Under the pieces are notes generated by a model. That model made no database searches. It worked only from the letters and a program-made list of their open reading frames with translations, and was not told the DNA's origin. This document shows positions 1 through 13,300 of a stretch of 64,000 nucleotides of DNA, in pieces. The DNA is from Heliocidaris erythrogramma (lineage: Eukaryota > Echinodermata > Echinoidea > Camarodonta > Echinometridae), in contig CM046856.1 of assembly GCA_025617745.1 (NCBI GenBank), forward strand, positions 46,429,049-46,493,048, in the 5' to 3' direction. Numbering within the stretch: position 1 is the first letter of the stretch; each line of letters opens with the position of its first letter. A program made the position numbers and the translations under genes.

Positions 1-787
1 GAATATTTTTGACAAATACATGTAGGCATACATGTACATCTACATATCTACAATGTGTAGATTGACATGGCAATATGCACAAGTGATCCCTAGCAGAACT
101 AATGAATCCAATATTAGCTGAAGAAAAGACTGTCCAAATGTGGTGCACAAGCCGAGTGAGAAAATGCCCATTCGAACACATGTGAACTCCAATAGTGGCC
201 ATTTTTCACAACATGCAGTCTTGCAGTTGGCAAGATTCCTCGGCTTGACGGAATCTATGTACTGTGAATTGCTGTGATACATGTACTGCTCCATAGTGAC
301 AATCATACAGTGACGACATTACAATGATCCAAAATACCACACCCAATACTAGTCTCTCGCAAATGCTCTTTTCCTTCTTTTCTCTCGGTTCCTATGCAGA
401 CATTTTCCCCCTCTCCATGAAAATATGTTAAAACTCAAACCCAGTGACTGGGTTACTTGCTTTATAACGGAGCAGAATAAAGGTCAATAGCTACCGGTAC
501 ATTCATACAGACTTTAAAGTTTATTCTGTCCACACAGTCCATGACTACAAGGGAGCAACCCCCACTGCTCGTGGTTTCGGCTCGCTTGTGGTTCTGGAAC
601 TTCAAGTAAACTTAAATTTTTTAAACTAAACGTAAAACTTCAAGTTTAGCTCCCTCCGTGCGAACCCGACTAATATTAGGCATATTTTGGATTATAATAT
701 CAAGGAGAGAATGTTTGTAACTTTCTGTTGCTTGGAAATAAAACTGAAATAAGATGTAACCATCCATAATGTTGGCCTCCACGTGTA

Positions 788-1097
788 CAGTGGGACCTTG
801 TTATAGAGAACACCTTTATAACAAACTTTTAATTTTGCGTGTCCCGCTTCTTTATATTGTATAGATTTCTAGACCTGGGCCGTTGCATAAAACTTACCAT
901 TAATTGCAACTATCAATGGTAACTACCATGGTAACATCACCCAACAGCCAATCCAAATCAAGGTTTCCATGGGAGTTACCACTGATGGCAAAGTTACTGT
1001 TAATGAAAAGTTTTATGCAACCCAGATATAACAAGGTTTCGATATAAAGAGGTAATTTCAATGGTCCCAAGGAGTTTGTTATAACAAGGTTCCACTG
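788..1097. repeat. Nested fold-back repeat (MITE-like)
   Basis: The outer arms read CAGTGGGACCTTGTTATA on the left and its approximate reverse complement on the right (AACAAGGTTCCACTG). A second fold-back sits inside at 875-1025, with arms starting CTGGG..GTTGCATAAAACTT. The arrangement suggests one miniature inverted-repeat element inserted into another. Related outer-arm sequence recurs near 4425-4495 and 29700-29775. Confidence 0.6.
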
Positions 1098-1100
1098 GAT

Positions 1101-1277
1101 ACTGTAAAAGTGGAAATTTTCGCGCTCGGCTGAGTATCACATGTTTTTAATTTCGCCAACACACTAGGCTCATGGCCAAAAGAATACATTAACAAAAAAT
1201 TCATGTGTTTTTATTTTTGCATACATTTCATGCTGCGCGAAAATTTTCACACCGAGAAATATTCCATGTTAACAGTA
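1101..1277 (+). repeat. Fold-back repeat with TTTTCGCG arms, copy 1
   Basis: The sequence runs from ACTGTAAAAGTGGAAATTTT to a terminal AATATTCCATGTTAACAGTA, with GCGCGAAAATTTTCAC near the right arm. The same element is present in the opposite orientation at 46330-46541, so this is a dispersed family. Confidence 0.65.
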
Positions 1278-4216
1278 ACTGACTTTCAGCATGCATGTGA
1301 AGGTAAAAGATTGTAACTAAGTAACTTATAAATTATATTACTGACACTTGACAAACGAATCAGAGAGAAAACTTGAATTTTGCCCTGTCCAGTACAAAGA
1401 GTAGCTGGGTTCTTTTTTTTTTTTTAATTCTTTAAAAAAAAAAAAAAAAAAGGGGGGGAAAAAAACAATACTTATCTATTCAATGCAAATATAGAAAGTC
1501 ATGAGCAAATCAATTAACATAACAATGTTATCTTATTCATTTCCCATGGCTCTATAACACGTAATCATTGCCTGTTACCTAAAAAAAAAAAATAAAAAAA
1601 AAAAATAAGGAAAAATAAATATTGAACTTCACCTACAAACGCATTTCAATGGAAACGCATTTAGATACTACTGTAACAGTATTTGGATAATTTTCATAGT
1701 ATCTGACATAACAAAAATACATACAAACGTATCTCTCGTTTACAATAAATGTTATTTCTCATAGCTAAATGTATGTAATATAGACAAAAGAGAAGAGGAT
1801 CTGACAGATAGGAGCAAACAAATATAAGCATTATAAATACAAATGTTCTAAAGGGGTATATGAATTAAATGTACATTCCCTACATCATTCAGTTCATCAA
1901 ACGTCCTAAGGTGATATTCTGAAGACTATTATTTTAGTGAAATGATATGAATTCATTGTCGTACCAAATTTTACATGTTAATGGTGAAATTTCACTGGTG
2001 TTTCAGCAGGTGTCTTCTGTATTCATTTACCGATAATGCAATCATAAAATGATGCAATCATAAAATGATGCTCCGTAAGTCTAGATTTGTTACGACAATT
2101 GAAATATCTGTCCCTAAAATAAAGAATTTTTTGTGTCGTCTTCAGAATACCACACCCTAGTTATTTGATGTTCTGTTTTAAACATAATGTAGTACAGCAT
2201 TTTCAATACAATTCAATGATGAAACTTTTATTCTCCTCTCAGACCCTCAAAAACAACCTACATGTACATGTATCATAAAATCCTGGTATGGGGATTTTAT
2301 CAAATTTAGGTCCCCCTTCTTTTCCCACCAACACCATCACAATGCAAGATATCCTTACATTCATTGGTAAAATCAAACACTTGCAAAGACATGCTATAAA
2401 ATTATTTTCTCCAGAATATACAGGAAAATGAAACAAACAATATAATACATGTTTAATTTTGCCCACTATCCCTTTGAGTGCTACATCTCCCTTACATAGG
2501 TGTTATACACTTTAAATTATACTAGGAAATCCCTATTTTCATATAAACAGAAAATACAACTACTGTATTAACACACTACGCTACAATATTCTGATGGGGA
2601 AAACTATGAAGAGATTATTTTCTTCTCATATGCAAATTAGTTCTTAATAATACAAGTTTAAATCTTTTTATCTTTTTATTGACATAGAAAAGTAAGAACC
2701 AATCAACATAGTGGAGGGATCTTTGAAAGGATGGTTACTTTGTTAATTATCCAGCCATGATGCTGAAAAACTATTAAAATACATTTTCTAAGTGCTGCCT
2801 TTTAGTGTTTCAACTCATTTTGGTCCCTGCTTGTGTTGAAGTAGTGGAATGAAAGTAGCCCAATATGAAATGGTCATTTGTAAGTGATTGATACCCCCCC
2901 CCCTTTCAAGTCACCATACCTGTATGGAAAGCCAATCGCTCTCTTTGATCTCTTGTATGAAGGACAAAAGAACAAAGTCAAAATAACACTTTGCAGAAGG
3001 TCAAAAAGTGCTTCCAGAGCGAACAGACTTGCTGCAACATTGAACCCTCAACCAAGGAACAGGTGTGTGGAGCTGCCTTTCATTGTCTATGCACAGAAGT
3101 TGAATACCTACATGTATTCCCTCACTACTGCAAATGAACACATCTCAAACTAGACTGGAAGCATTGCAATGAAAGAACATGTATACATGTAGTTATATCA
3201 CACACTGCTCCAAAGTTGACCCTTGCAAAACAATTACACTTTCTTCAGATCCATGAACAATAACAAAAACTGATATCTTGGTCTACACGGCATGATGCCC
3301 GTTTTCCTCGAAATTGAAAAAATCACTTTTCAACTTCATCATAATTATCAGATTTTCTGAGAGAGAAAGAGCATATTGATGTACGTTGAACTTTGACCAA
3401 TCCTTACATGCAATATATTCCAACTACACGTGATGTACAATCCATCCATGTGTGTAATGGCTTACTCAACATTGGCTACTTACATGTATTCGCTTTCTTA
3501 TACATTAAATGATAATAAAATGTAACATTTACACCCCATACCATGTATATCAATTACATGCTCTTAGAGTTATTGGGAAACTGTCAAAAATGATGTATTT
3601 GATCAAATTAAATACATTTTTTGACAGTGTATTGCTAAAAACAAAGATAGGGGTATATTTTGGTGGATACTTACATGTATGAAGGCAGACAAAACGTGCA
3701 GGAAAGATACTTGAAAGATGTGCATAGATAACATAATCAACAGTAGTAATACATGTAGCCTATGTTTTTACAAAGTAAACCACAACTCTGCTCTAGAAGT
3801 CATGCTTAATGGGTCAGGACTTATTTTCTATTTCTTGTTGCAGCTATTGGTCACTGGGACCTTTACTCAAGATTCCCAAGTCAAGCTTTTTTTCTTATAA
3901 CCCAAATGTCAGTTTGATCCCTGAAGGATCTGAGCACATCACTTTATATTCGAAATTGATTTACTCCTTTAGCTGGTATTAGTTTCCTTTTTTTTTTAGT
4001 GCAAATTTATAGTTTTTGTAAGGTAGTGCTATATCTTCACAAAGCTGATGTGTTAACTTTAACCAACCTTTCAAAGATCAAAAATGAGAGGAAAAGCCAT
4101 GTATGTTGGTGTTCTCCAAATAGTCCTTCAATCCTCCTCTTTCTCGTGCTCCCCTTCCTCCAACCTCAAGCAAAACCTTCTTTCCATGAACAATATATCC
4201 TATGGTAAGGTAACCA

Positions 4217-4314
4217 TTACATATTCAAGCTCTCCAAATATTCTGCTATTACTGCAACTCCTTTATTCGTATTCCCTTGCTGGCCTCCTTCAGGGGCATG
4301 GCCGATTACAATTG
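4217..4314 (-). CDS. profilin: Profilin exon 3 (terminal coding exon)
   Basis: The exon starts after CTACAG. Its first two bases complete an Ala codon begun in exon 2. It then reads IVIGHAPEGGQQGNTNKGVA and ends at LNM followed by TAA at 4219-4217. This is the C-terminal strand and helix of the profilin fold. Confidence 0.95.
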
Positions 4315-7300
4315 CTGTAGAAAGACAACAGAAATAAAGGGGGTTGGGGGTTGGGAAGTGGTTTAGTGATACATGTAGAAAAGTTATCAGGGCCAAGCAC
4401 CCAATATGTGTCACATACATGTACAGTGGAATTCGTTATAAAGAGCTCTGATATAACAAGATTCCTGATATAACAAAGTAATTTTGTCGGTCCCAGGTCC
4501 TTTTCTTGGCTCAATTTTTTTATTCTTAAAATCTCTAATCTACTTGGAGTTTGGAGTGAAAATTAAGCAGGTACATTGTATGTCAGAAAATTTGCTAAAA
4601 TTTCATTTTAAACATTTGAAATCTCCTAGAAACATTCATATTTCTGCAAATTGGCTGTCTAATACATTCAGGTTTCATGCGAACAGGAATGTTAACCGGA
4701 GATTTCATTTGTATAAAATGAAAATTTGTAGCAATTTTTCTAACATACCTGTTCACATTTTTTTTCCTTCCACTGTCAAAATGCCCCCCCCCCCCCCCAA
4801 ATCAAGAATTCAGAACCAAGAAAGGTCTAACAAATACAGGTATTGATTAATCAATTGCCAATTTATTAAGATTATGCATTCTTACAGGAAATTTCACTAG
4901 AGTAGAATGTAAAAATTGATATGACTGTTGGGGTTAATTGTCCAAGATGGATATTCTTAGTCCAGGGGGTAGTTATCAAGCGAGTGGACATGCACACTGG
5001 TGAAATTCGCTTATAACATCCGTCTTCCCTTCAAAATATTTTCATTTCATTGTGAAAGAAAAATACCTGTGGGAGCTATTTTTATATTACCTAGCAATTA
5101 AGCCACGCGAGAAGCAGCCCCCCCCCCCTAAAAATAAAAGGACCTGGCTATATTTATAAGGCAGGTCAAAGCTACTTGACCAGTGACATAAGGAACAGAT
5201 CAGAGCAGAACAGATCACATCCACTTGTTAACCAGTCGGCCTACATTGTACATATTGTGACGGAAGGAACCCGTAAAAATAAGGTCATAATTAAAAAACT
5301 TAAATACCCTTTTCATAAACCCTCATTTCAAACCCTTGACCTACATTCATGTAGCCACACACATACCAAAGTGGCACATCCAGAAATTAATGAAAAGAGG
5401 ACACCCCCCACCCAATGAGGGAGTATTGTACCAAGGCGGCTTGCATTATGTACACCTATTGCAAATTGTTTCTATCTCTTCATGGGTATTTCAGTAGGAG
5501 CTACACAATGTATGCAAGCTTCACCATAAGCTGGATATGAACCTGCTCCCTTATGTCTTCAAGAACTGGGGAGCATTTCATCAAGTGTTTTGTCAGTGAT
5601 TTTTACCGACAACTGTTATAAGCTACTGAAATCCTTGCATCTGATTGGCTGAGAACAAATTTATCGGTAAAAATCACTGATGAAACGCTCCCCGGATGTA
5701 CAAAATGAAAATGTGTCAAGTAGTAGAAAGGAGAAATCTTCATTATTTTAATTTTTTTGGTGGACATGGAATAAATTTCTGTTTAAGTTTCACATGGGGA
5801 CATAAAGAAAACTCCTACCAAGATTGATAAAAAATTGTACATCAAAACTGGCTAGCCTTAATAATAATAATTATAATACATAACATTTATATTGCGCTTA
5901 ATACAAATGTTTCTAAGCGCCGAAGTATTATTACCCCGGCTCTAGCTAGTGTACCAATCACCAAAAAATATTTCGCTCTGTTAGGGTTCCATGTCGCTAT
6001 ACTATAAAAGGGGCCCATGCGGAACCCAACTCGGAGTTGGGTTCCGCGCAAGGGGGTTTTAATTTTTCCTTCATTTTCTTCATACTCTATAACCATTGAC
6101 CCATAGAAGCCCAGGTAAAAGTGATTTAAGGTTGACTTTATACATTCTAGCTGTACACAAATTATTTTTTAGGTGATACTGTAGGTACACTTTAATCTCA
6201 AAACTTAAACCCACAAATCGGGGATGGAAAAAGCAAAACAAAACATTACCTGTCTTGCTACTTTGCAATGTGAGCGCTCCTTGTCCTTTCTTTTTTCCTA
6301 AAACGAGCTTCTTATCTTCTTCCCTTAGGAATTGGTATTTTACTCCCTCTGCATGTATTCCACCGGACATGAAGGGTGTGAAATCCTTTGACTTGAAGCA
6401 TCTTGCAATATTTGGACCCTCCGACCCCTGGAGCTGCAAGAGGTAACAAAAGTAAATTCTGAGCACTTCTGATACACGTAGTTATAAGCTGCGGTGAGGA
6501 TTTTCTACTTTTTTTAAAGTTAAATTTAAAAAGATGGTATACATTCCAAAGTTCACAATTTTCGATTTAGGAAGACTTCTGAATCCAGAGTTTGCCTGAA
6601 CTGAAATTTGGCTCACGACAGTAGAAAAACATAATTCCTACAGTGTCTTTGTTTCTTTACGTATTTCTAGGAATACAATATTATATACAAGTAACAATAA
6701 CCGAGAATACAAAATAAGTACAAAAACAGAAAAAAAGAGGAAAGAAAGAAACAGGATGAATGTGACTGCATCTCCTATATATGCCTCCACCTACATGTAC
6801 ATGTAACTTCAGTTAATTTCATGGCACAAACTGTTCTTGAAATATAGTGATAAACAGAATAAAAAGCCTACAATTACATAATTGACCTCTGACCTTTAAC
6901 CCAAAAGTCTGATAATTTTTATCTCCTACTAATCATGCATACAAAATAGTTGATATAAAAACTAACAAATCTTTGATTACATAGACATACATATTGACCT
7001 CTATGACCTTTGGCCTACTGAACCTAATCACTTTGTCTCAATATTGTGATGCACATTAGTACCAAGTTTGAAGTTCACAGCTAAAATAGTTCAGATATGG
7101 TGAAAACTAAAAAAGACATTAATTAAATGACCTTCAACCTTTGATCTGATTACCCCAAAATCTAATAAGTTTGTCTCACTATGGTGATGCATACTAGCAC
7201 CGAGTTTGAAGTTCACACCTCAAATGCTTCTTGAGATATTGCGTTGCAAAAACTTGCAATTTCAGAATTGACCCCTGTGACCTCTACGTATATATATAGT

Positions 7301-10300
7301 GATTTATACAGTCAACTTCGCTTTATAAGTAGATGTCGCCGTCGGCCCGGCCTTCTTTCATTGTAAATGCACGCGGGGCCAAATGCGGTACCAAATGTGA
7401 TCCCGGAAGTGTAGCGATCATGACATCATTGGATATGATGTCATGATCCCGCGGTTGCTTTGAGCATTGCGTGCATTGTATGGCCTGAGCTGCTTTGTTG
7501 TCTCTTCTGATGAGATTTCCGAAATTTGTCCGCGTAAATAAAAGTCGAGATACTAGTGTTTTTTTTTAATTCAATTATCATCGTTCATCTCTTGTGCGGT
7601 TTCGTTCGAAAGAGGCCATTCCTCCGGCGACGATTCTCCTCACATTGCTCTCTCCTCATCCTCTTGTCACGATTATACCTTTAATTCTACGAATTCGACC
7701 TTCCTCATCCATCCTCTTGTCTTCTCGATCGTACAAAGATATTAAAATTGCGTAGAGAATATTAAATTATCTGAGCTGTGGTGTTCGATCGCTCGTTGTA
7801 TGCATGCGAGCTGAAAAGAAGATATCGGTACAAATAACCCGCGCCACACTGTTACGTTTACCCACCAAACTACAAAACAAAAACGTTTGTTTACATTCAG
7901 AGCGCACTGTAAACGCACAAAATTGAGGGGCCGAGTACCGCAATTAGGCCCGGCCCTGCACTGTAAACGGGGTCTAAGATAATTGCAATTCTTTAAATAT
8001 GAAAGATCGTTGCAAAATAAAAATCATCACTTTACAATAATCCTGTGTTATAGCTGTCTCTGTGATATTATTTGTTTTTTGTTTTGATAGTCTTTTTGAT
8101 CCTATTTCGTCTGATCTGGTATTCTGTGGCTTCTTTGCTTGTGTTGGCGCATGCGCACTGTGTCGTAACTGTCTCTTGTGTGATATTATTTGTTGTTTGG
8201 GGATTCCTTGTGATCCTATTTTGTCTTGGAGTTTGTGGATTTTCCCCCCTTGTGTTTGCGCATGTTTGTTGGTTGTTACTTGATTGTTAATATGAAATTA
8301 ACCTTCAAATCTAATATTGCGATTTTCTACTCCCCTAAATTTATTGCCAAACCAAGTAAGGTACATTACCGTACGGTAGTCATGTCTTGTAATTGTCTGT
8401 TTGATATGTTTTGATAATCATTTTGATCCCAATTCGTCTTGCATTTGGAAATAACTTGACTTGACGAGAGTGAGCGTTGCTGCCGTCAACCGGAAGTTGA
8501 GTTCGACATACTTTCCCGACATTTCTTGGGCATTTTCCAGAGCTATGAAAATTCACCTTAGTGTCATTCTCAACAATTAAGAAATCCACATTATGTTCAT
8601 TAGATTTCAAAATTTCTTAAGGTCTAGAATTATGACAAAAATCTGCAGCATCTAAATTCGAACGTGGGGTGGCATATTGATCGCAGGGGTACCGTCGCGT
8701 CAGCCACTGCGGACAGGTAACTGTCACGCTTACATACGATAGATTTTGAAACTAGGTATTCGAAATATTCAAATTATTCGAATACCTGTTTGCTTGAATA
8801 TTCGAATAATAAAAATGGTATTCAAACAGACGATTGGTACTACAAAACTTAAAGATAACATTTAACAAATTCATAGTGACGAAGCTTTTCGACCTGCACT
8901 CATCGGGTCACAACGCAGGAATGAGAGAATACAAGAAAATACAAAAGTCAAGGAAGGGTGTGTATAGCGACCCGGGTATGATCCGGGCACGCTAGAATAA
9001 TCGAAGCGCTGGTACAAACTCCTTTTGTCGGCACAATAGTGGATCTCTCGACTGAATGAACAACGCTTCTAAGAAGCGAAGATGTTGAAAGCTGCGTGCT
9101 CGGGCAACAATAGTGAACTGAGCCGGGTACGACAGACATCAGCTGGTAGCCGAGCACAGCCGAAGCGTAACTGCAAAACCGCTGCTAGCGTCGCTAATGT
9201 TCAATGCCGCAGTCACAGCGACTCTGCTATTGGTCAGCACTTGCTAAATAGTCCGGCTTGTTCCAAGGCATATAACCCGGCTCAGTTCACTATTGTTGCC
9301 CGAGCACGCAGCTTTCAACATCTAAGGAAATTAAGCCATTGGATACCAAGTATTGGCCTGCAATCTCAGTAGAGACCTCCAGAAGCATTGTGACAGTGTA
9401 CTGAAAGGTTACAAGGTTTAATCACATAGGATTTGATTCACATTGATCAACAAAGGCAATAAATCACCAAGGGTATGAATAATTTTGAACATCACAAAAT
9501 TTGGATAACTCACTTTTTCTATTGTTATGCAAATGAGTTGAAACCAGAAACAGCATTCATACTAAATGTATTCAAGTGATGTGCAAGTAAATCCAGTTCC
9601 CCTTTCATTTTTGCGAAAAATGCAAAAATCTCCAATGGTCCAAGGGGTATGAATAATTTTGAGGACAACTGTATATTTAAATTTAATTTATGTCGATCTA
9701 CGACTTCTAATTAGTAATAAACATGTAGGGTGAGCTAATGCACCTCATACTTTTAGGCCATAAACCTAGTGCTTAAGCCTTAACTTAAGGCTTAAGCCAG
9801 ACTCGCCGAGAGGTATTCGACTACAGTGACTATGGGCATGATGGGAGTGGGAGGCTTCCGTCTGTCTTGGAGGAGAGCCTCGCAAGTCAAAAAACGTTAT
9901 AAAACTCCTCCAAACAGACAGTAGTACTAGTATGGTAGGTCCACTACATATCGACCACCCTTTTTTAAACCGACCACCTTCTTGCCATAGACTCATCGAC
10001 TGAGCGCAATGCGCAACCCAATCGAACCAGACTCACTTGCTCAAGAAAAATGAGGAAACCGGTAAGAAATTGACAAAATTCATAAAATACGGTTATGTTG
10101 TATTCGATTACCTTATAAAAAAAGAATCCTTGTTTGTGGTTTTTAGAACACATTTCTACGAAGCCCCAAACATGCCAATTTTGAGAACAAAAAAAAAATG
10201 AAATTATTCTGTACGTACGAGATATTCCGTACGCACGCAATAAATTATTCCGTACGTACCCAATAATATTCCGTACGTACGAGATAATATTCTGTACGTA

Positions 10301-13300
10301 GTACGTACGCAATAAATTATTGAAATCCTGGCAAAACAGGCCAGGAGAAAACTTCTCTACAGCTCCACATCATGGCTCTGACACCAGTAAGTTTCATTTT
10401 AGTAATATTTCTAAGTCTGAGTCATATCGAATATTTCATAATCCGGGATTCGACGGCTTTGATTCGATCGAATACCGGTGCATCGATAAATGATGGGCGG
10501 TGAAAACAGAGTTGCACACAGTTGCACGCAGTGCATGCACCATGCACCGGTGACCAGTCCGCTGTCATCGCGGGCATATGTATGGGCTCTCGCTGCTCGA
10601 CATTAACGATAGCCCGCTACCCAATGGCTAGTAAAAATCACAGCGGACGAGCCAAAATCTTAAGTTTCTAGTCCGTATGGCTAGCCAAAATATCACTCTA
10701 GTGTCGCACGAAGCGATGCTCATTGTCGACACACCCGACAATGATTCAAATTCAAAGAATTAATAATCTTACTTTGTCTTTGGAGAGCTGAATGGAACAC
10801 GTTTGTTCGATGCACAAAAAAAAAACAATACAAAATAAACTTTTCGTCGCTCAATATAGATAGACTCGACTTCATTCAGCTTCAGATCATTCAGAAGTAA
10901 TTGCCAATTTGATGAGAGTGTGATATTAGTTATTGCGAATTAAGTAGGAACACTCGTACTCATGCCCATATTTTTTATCATGTTCAACAATTGTCAAATT
11001 GACAATGCAGAGAGAGTGCAAGAATATTATCGTAAACTTCAGTTCGTAACGACAAAACGATTTTTCCATAGAGAAAGCACAGGTACATGTAAAGCGCGAC
11101 GTCCTCCGCGAGCAAATTAGCAAAAGTTAGCCAACAGTTTGAAGTCGCCTTCACGTTCTCTGCTAGTATATATGCTGTACGTTACGGAGTTTCTTTTTTT
11201 ATTTGCTCTTTTCATGGTGGCTACGGTAGTCAAAAATCTGGCGGACTACAAATCGATGCACCGGATTTGCCAAAACGAATTTGGGATTCGATGTCTTCGA
11301 TCGAACACCGGCTAACCAATCGATTCGACTCAGGCTTAAATATTTCCCATTAATTAACCCATATTTTCTTGTACAATGTAAAACTATAAATTTGGGCGGG
11401 GCATAGGAATCAAGGTCAGTTATATTATTGAAAACGTGTAAGTTTGCATTGTGGCAAGAAGTCATTGTAGATCAACTTGCCAGAAAGCCCGACGCATATT
11501 GTATAGGCTAGCGTGAGAAAAAAAATCACAGCAGGTCATAAATCATTAACTGGGTCAATGACATTGAGAGACTCTTGGGAGCCATTGTCTAGCAGCTTGT
11601 TGATATCGCGGTTATTTATAAATAGTACGCGCGCGCGCGGTAGATCAAACAATCCTATATTTGTAAAAAGTACAAAGAGAGAGAAAGAGAAAGAGAGGGG
11701 GGGAGTTACATGAAGTCCGTGTTGTATCGACGAATTGATGGTTTGAGAAAAGGGGTAACAATGAGCTAGGAAAGAGGGGATCATGAAAAAGCAACGAGAG
11801 AAATATCGTTAAAATGAGTTGAGTTAATTCATTTACTTTTTAGGAATTTGTTGATGGCCGGTGGCTCTTTTTATTCTGTCAGCTTTTCATTCACCTTCTC
11901 CGATGTTTCTCTTTAATTTGTCATTTTCTTCTTCTATCTATCACATTGACACCATTCCATTTAATATCGGAAGAAATAATGCGCATTTGCAGCTCAAAAC
12001 TCAATAATCGTCGACAGTCCTTCGTTCAATCTGGCAATCGTGTTCTTTTTTTTTTCATTGAACAGTCGACGCTGTATTTTATCTGGCGACCGTCGCTTTA
12101 CAGTATTCCTAAATAAAGCAAATTCACTATAGTATATGGCATCATCATAATCTTCAAAAATAATTCTTCCGATCCTTACAGTCAAAGAAAGTGAAATACT
12201 TAACGAGATTATATATTTATCATGCCGGCATGATCGATATCGCAATAAATGAAGCACCTTCGATTGCGCTGCGAGTTAGTTTCTGACAAAACATCAACAT
12301 AATACAAACACGTTGCCTTACTCTGGGAATTGTTGACAGTTTTTACAGGTCAACAAACTTTATCAACTGAACGCCCTTTTCACCTTTTCCCAATATCCCC
12401 CTGCTCCGATCTCGACTGGGTGCGTGCGTGCGCACACAAAATCATCGGCAATGCAAGTGGACCAAGCTAGCTAGCTGCCAGGCTAGGCACTTGGGTCACC
12501 GGTCACCAAAGTTTGCCGAACTTTCATTTATGTTAATTTCAACATCTCACTCCTGATTGGTCACTAGGTTTCACAACTTGAGCTTGTTACAGTGAGCTGT
12601 GTGCATGCACAGCGCAGAACAGCGATCTTGCGTACGTACGTTAATTGTGTATGCAGTGTGTGGATAATGCAAGCATGGACCTTACCACATGCCATGCATA
12701 ATGCAACGGAGTTATCACACCGTACCTGTGATAACTCCGATCCTTGCTTGGTCAAAATAGCTGTGGATTTAAGCAGCACTTCCCCGATTTAAGCAAGACA
12801 CATATGCGTTTGCGCTCGTGGCATGATGATAAACGGCGACGATTAATGACCTTTTTACAACCGGTCTCTGTTACCGAGCTGACCCAACTCTTGCCTCAGC
12901 CCGGATCGGAAGCAGTCCGGCTCGGAATGCTTTGTCCGCCGGACCAAAGACCGGAAAACGGTCCGAGCTACAGCACTAGATTATGACAAGAATATTTATG
13001 TGACTGATTGAATGGATCATTTACATTTGAATATATATAGTCAAAATCAGTCGAAATCACTTCACGTTTTCCGTGACGAAGGGGAAGGACCCCCAAAAAT
13101 TTGGAGAATAAAATTTCTGTAATTGGCAATCAATGCATTTCATTCATCCTTTATTTTGATATCATATATATATATAGTTGTTGCTAAGCCTGAGTCATAT
13201 CGAATATTTCGTAAACCGGGATTCGACGGCTTTGATTCGATCGAATACCGGTGCATCGATAAATGATGGGCGGTGAAAACAGAGTTGCACACAGCTGCAC

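Larger units (their letters stand above)
1..4216. other. Non-coding 3' flank of profilin with dispersed repeats
   Basis: No exon was recognised here. The part nearest 4217 should be the profilin 3' untranslated region on the minus strand. Minus-strand AATAAA signals occur at about 2675-2680 and 2227-2232, but neither can be tied to a transcript end. The rest holds homopolymer tracts (T/A/G runs near 1411-1460, A runs near 1581-1608), a perfect 16-bp direct duplication at 2037-2068, a hairpin at about 3576-3628, and two fold-back repeats listed separately. Short open frames here lack codon structure or homology I recognise. Confidence 0.6.

Noticed and set aside
6870..7290. Possible CRISPR-like array of regularly spaced repeats
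   Set aside because: The units are long and degenerate without unique spacers, and the genome is animal. It is an ordinary degenerate tandem repeat.
8062..8414. Cys- and Phe-rich open frames
   Set aside because: They lie in a T-rich degenerate repeat, overlap in several frames and show no domain.
12744..12986. 80-codon open frame with a GC-rich end
   Set aside because: No family was recognised and no supporting splice or promoter context is present.
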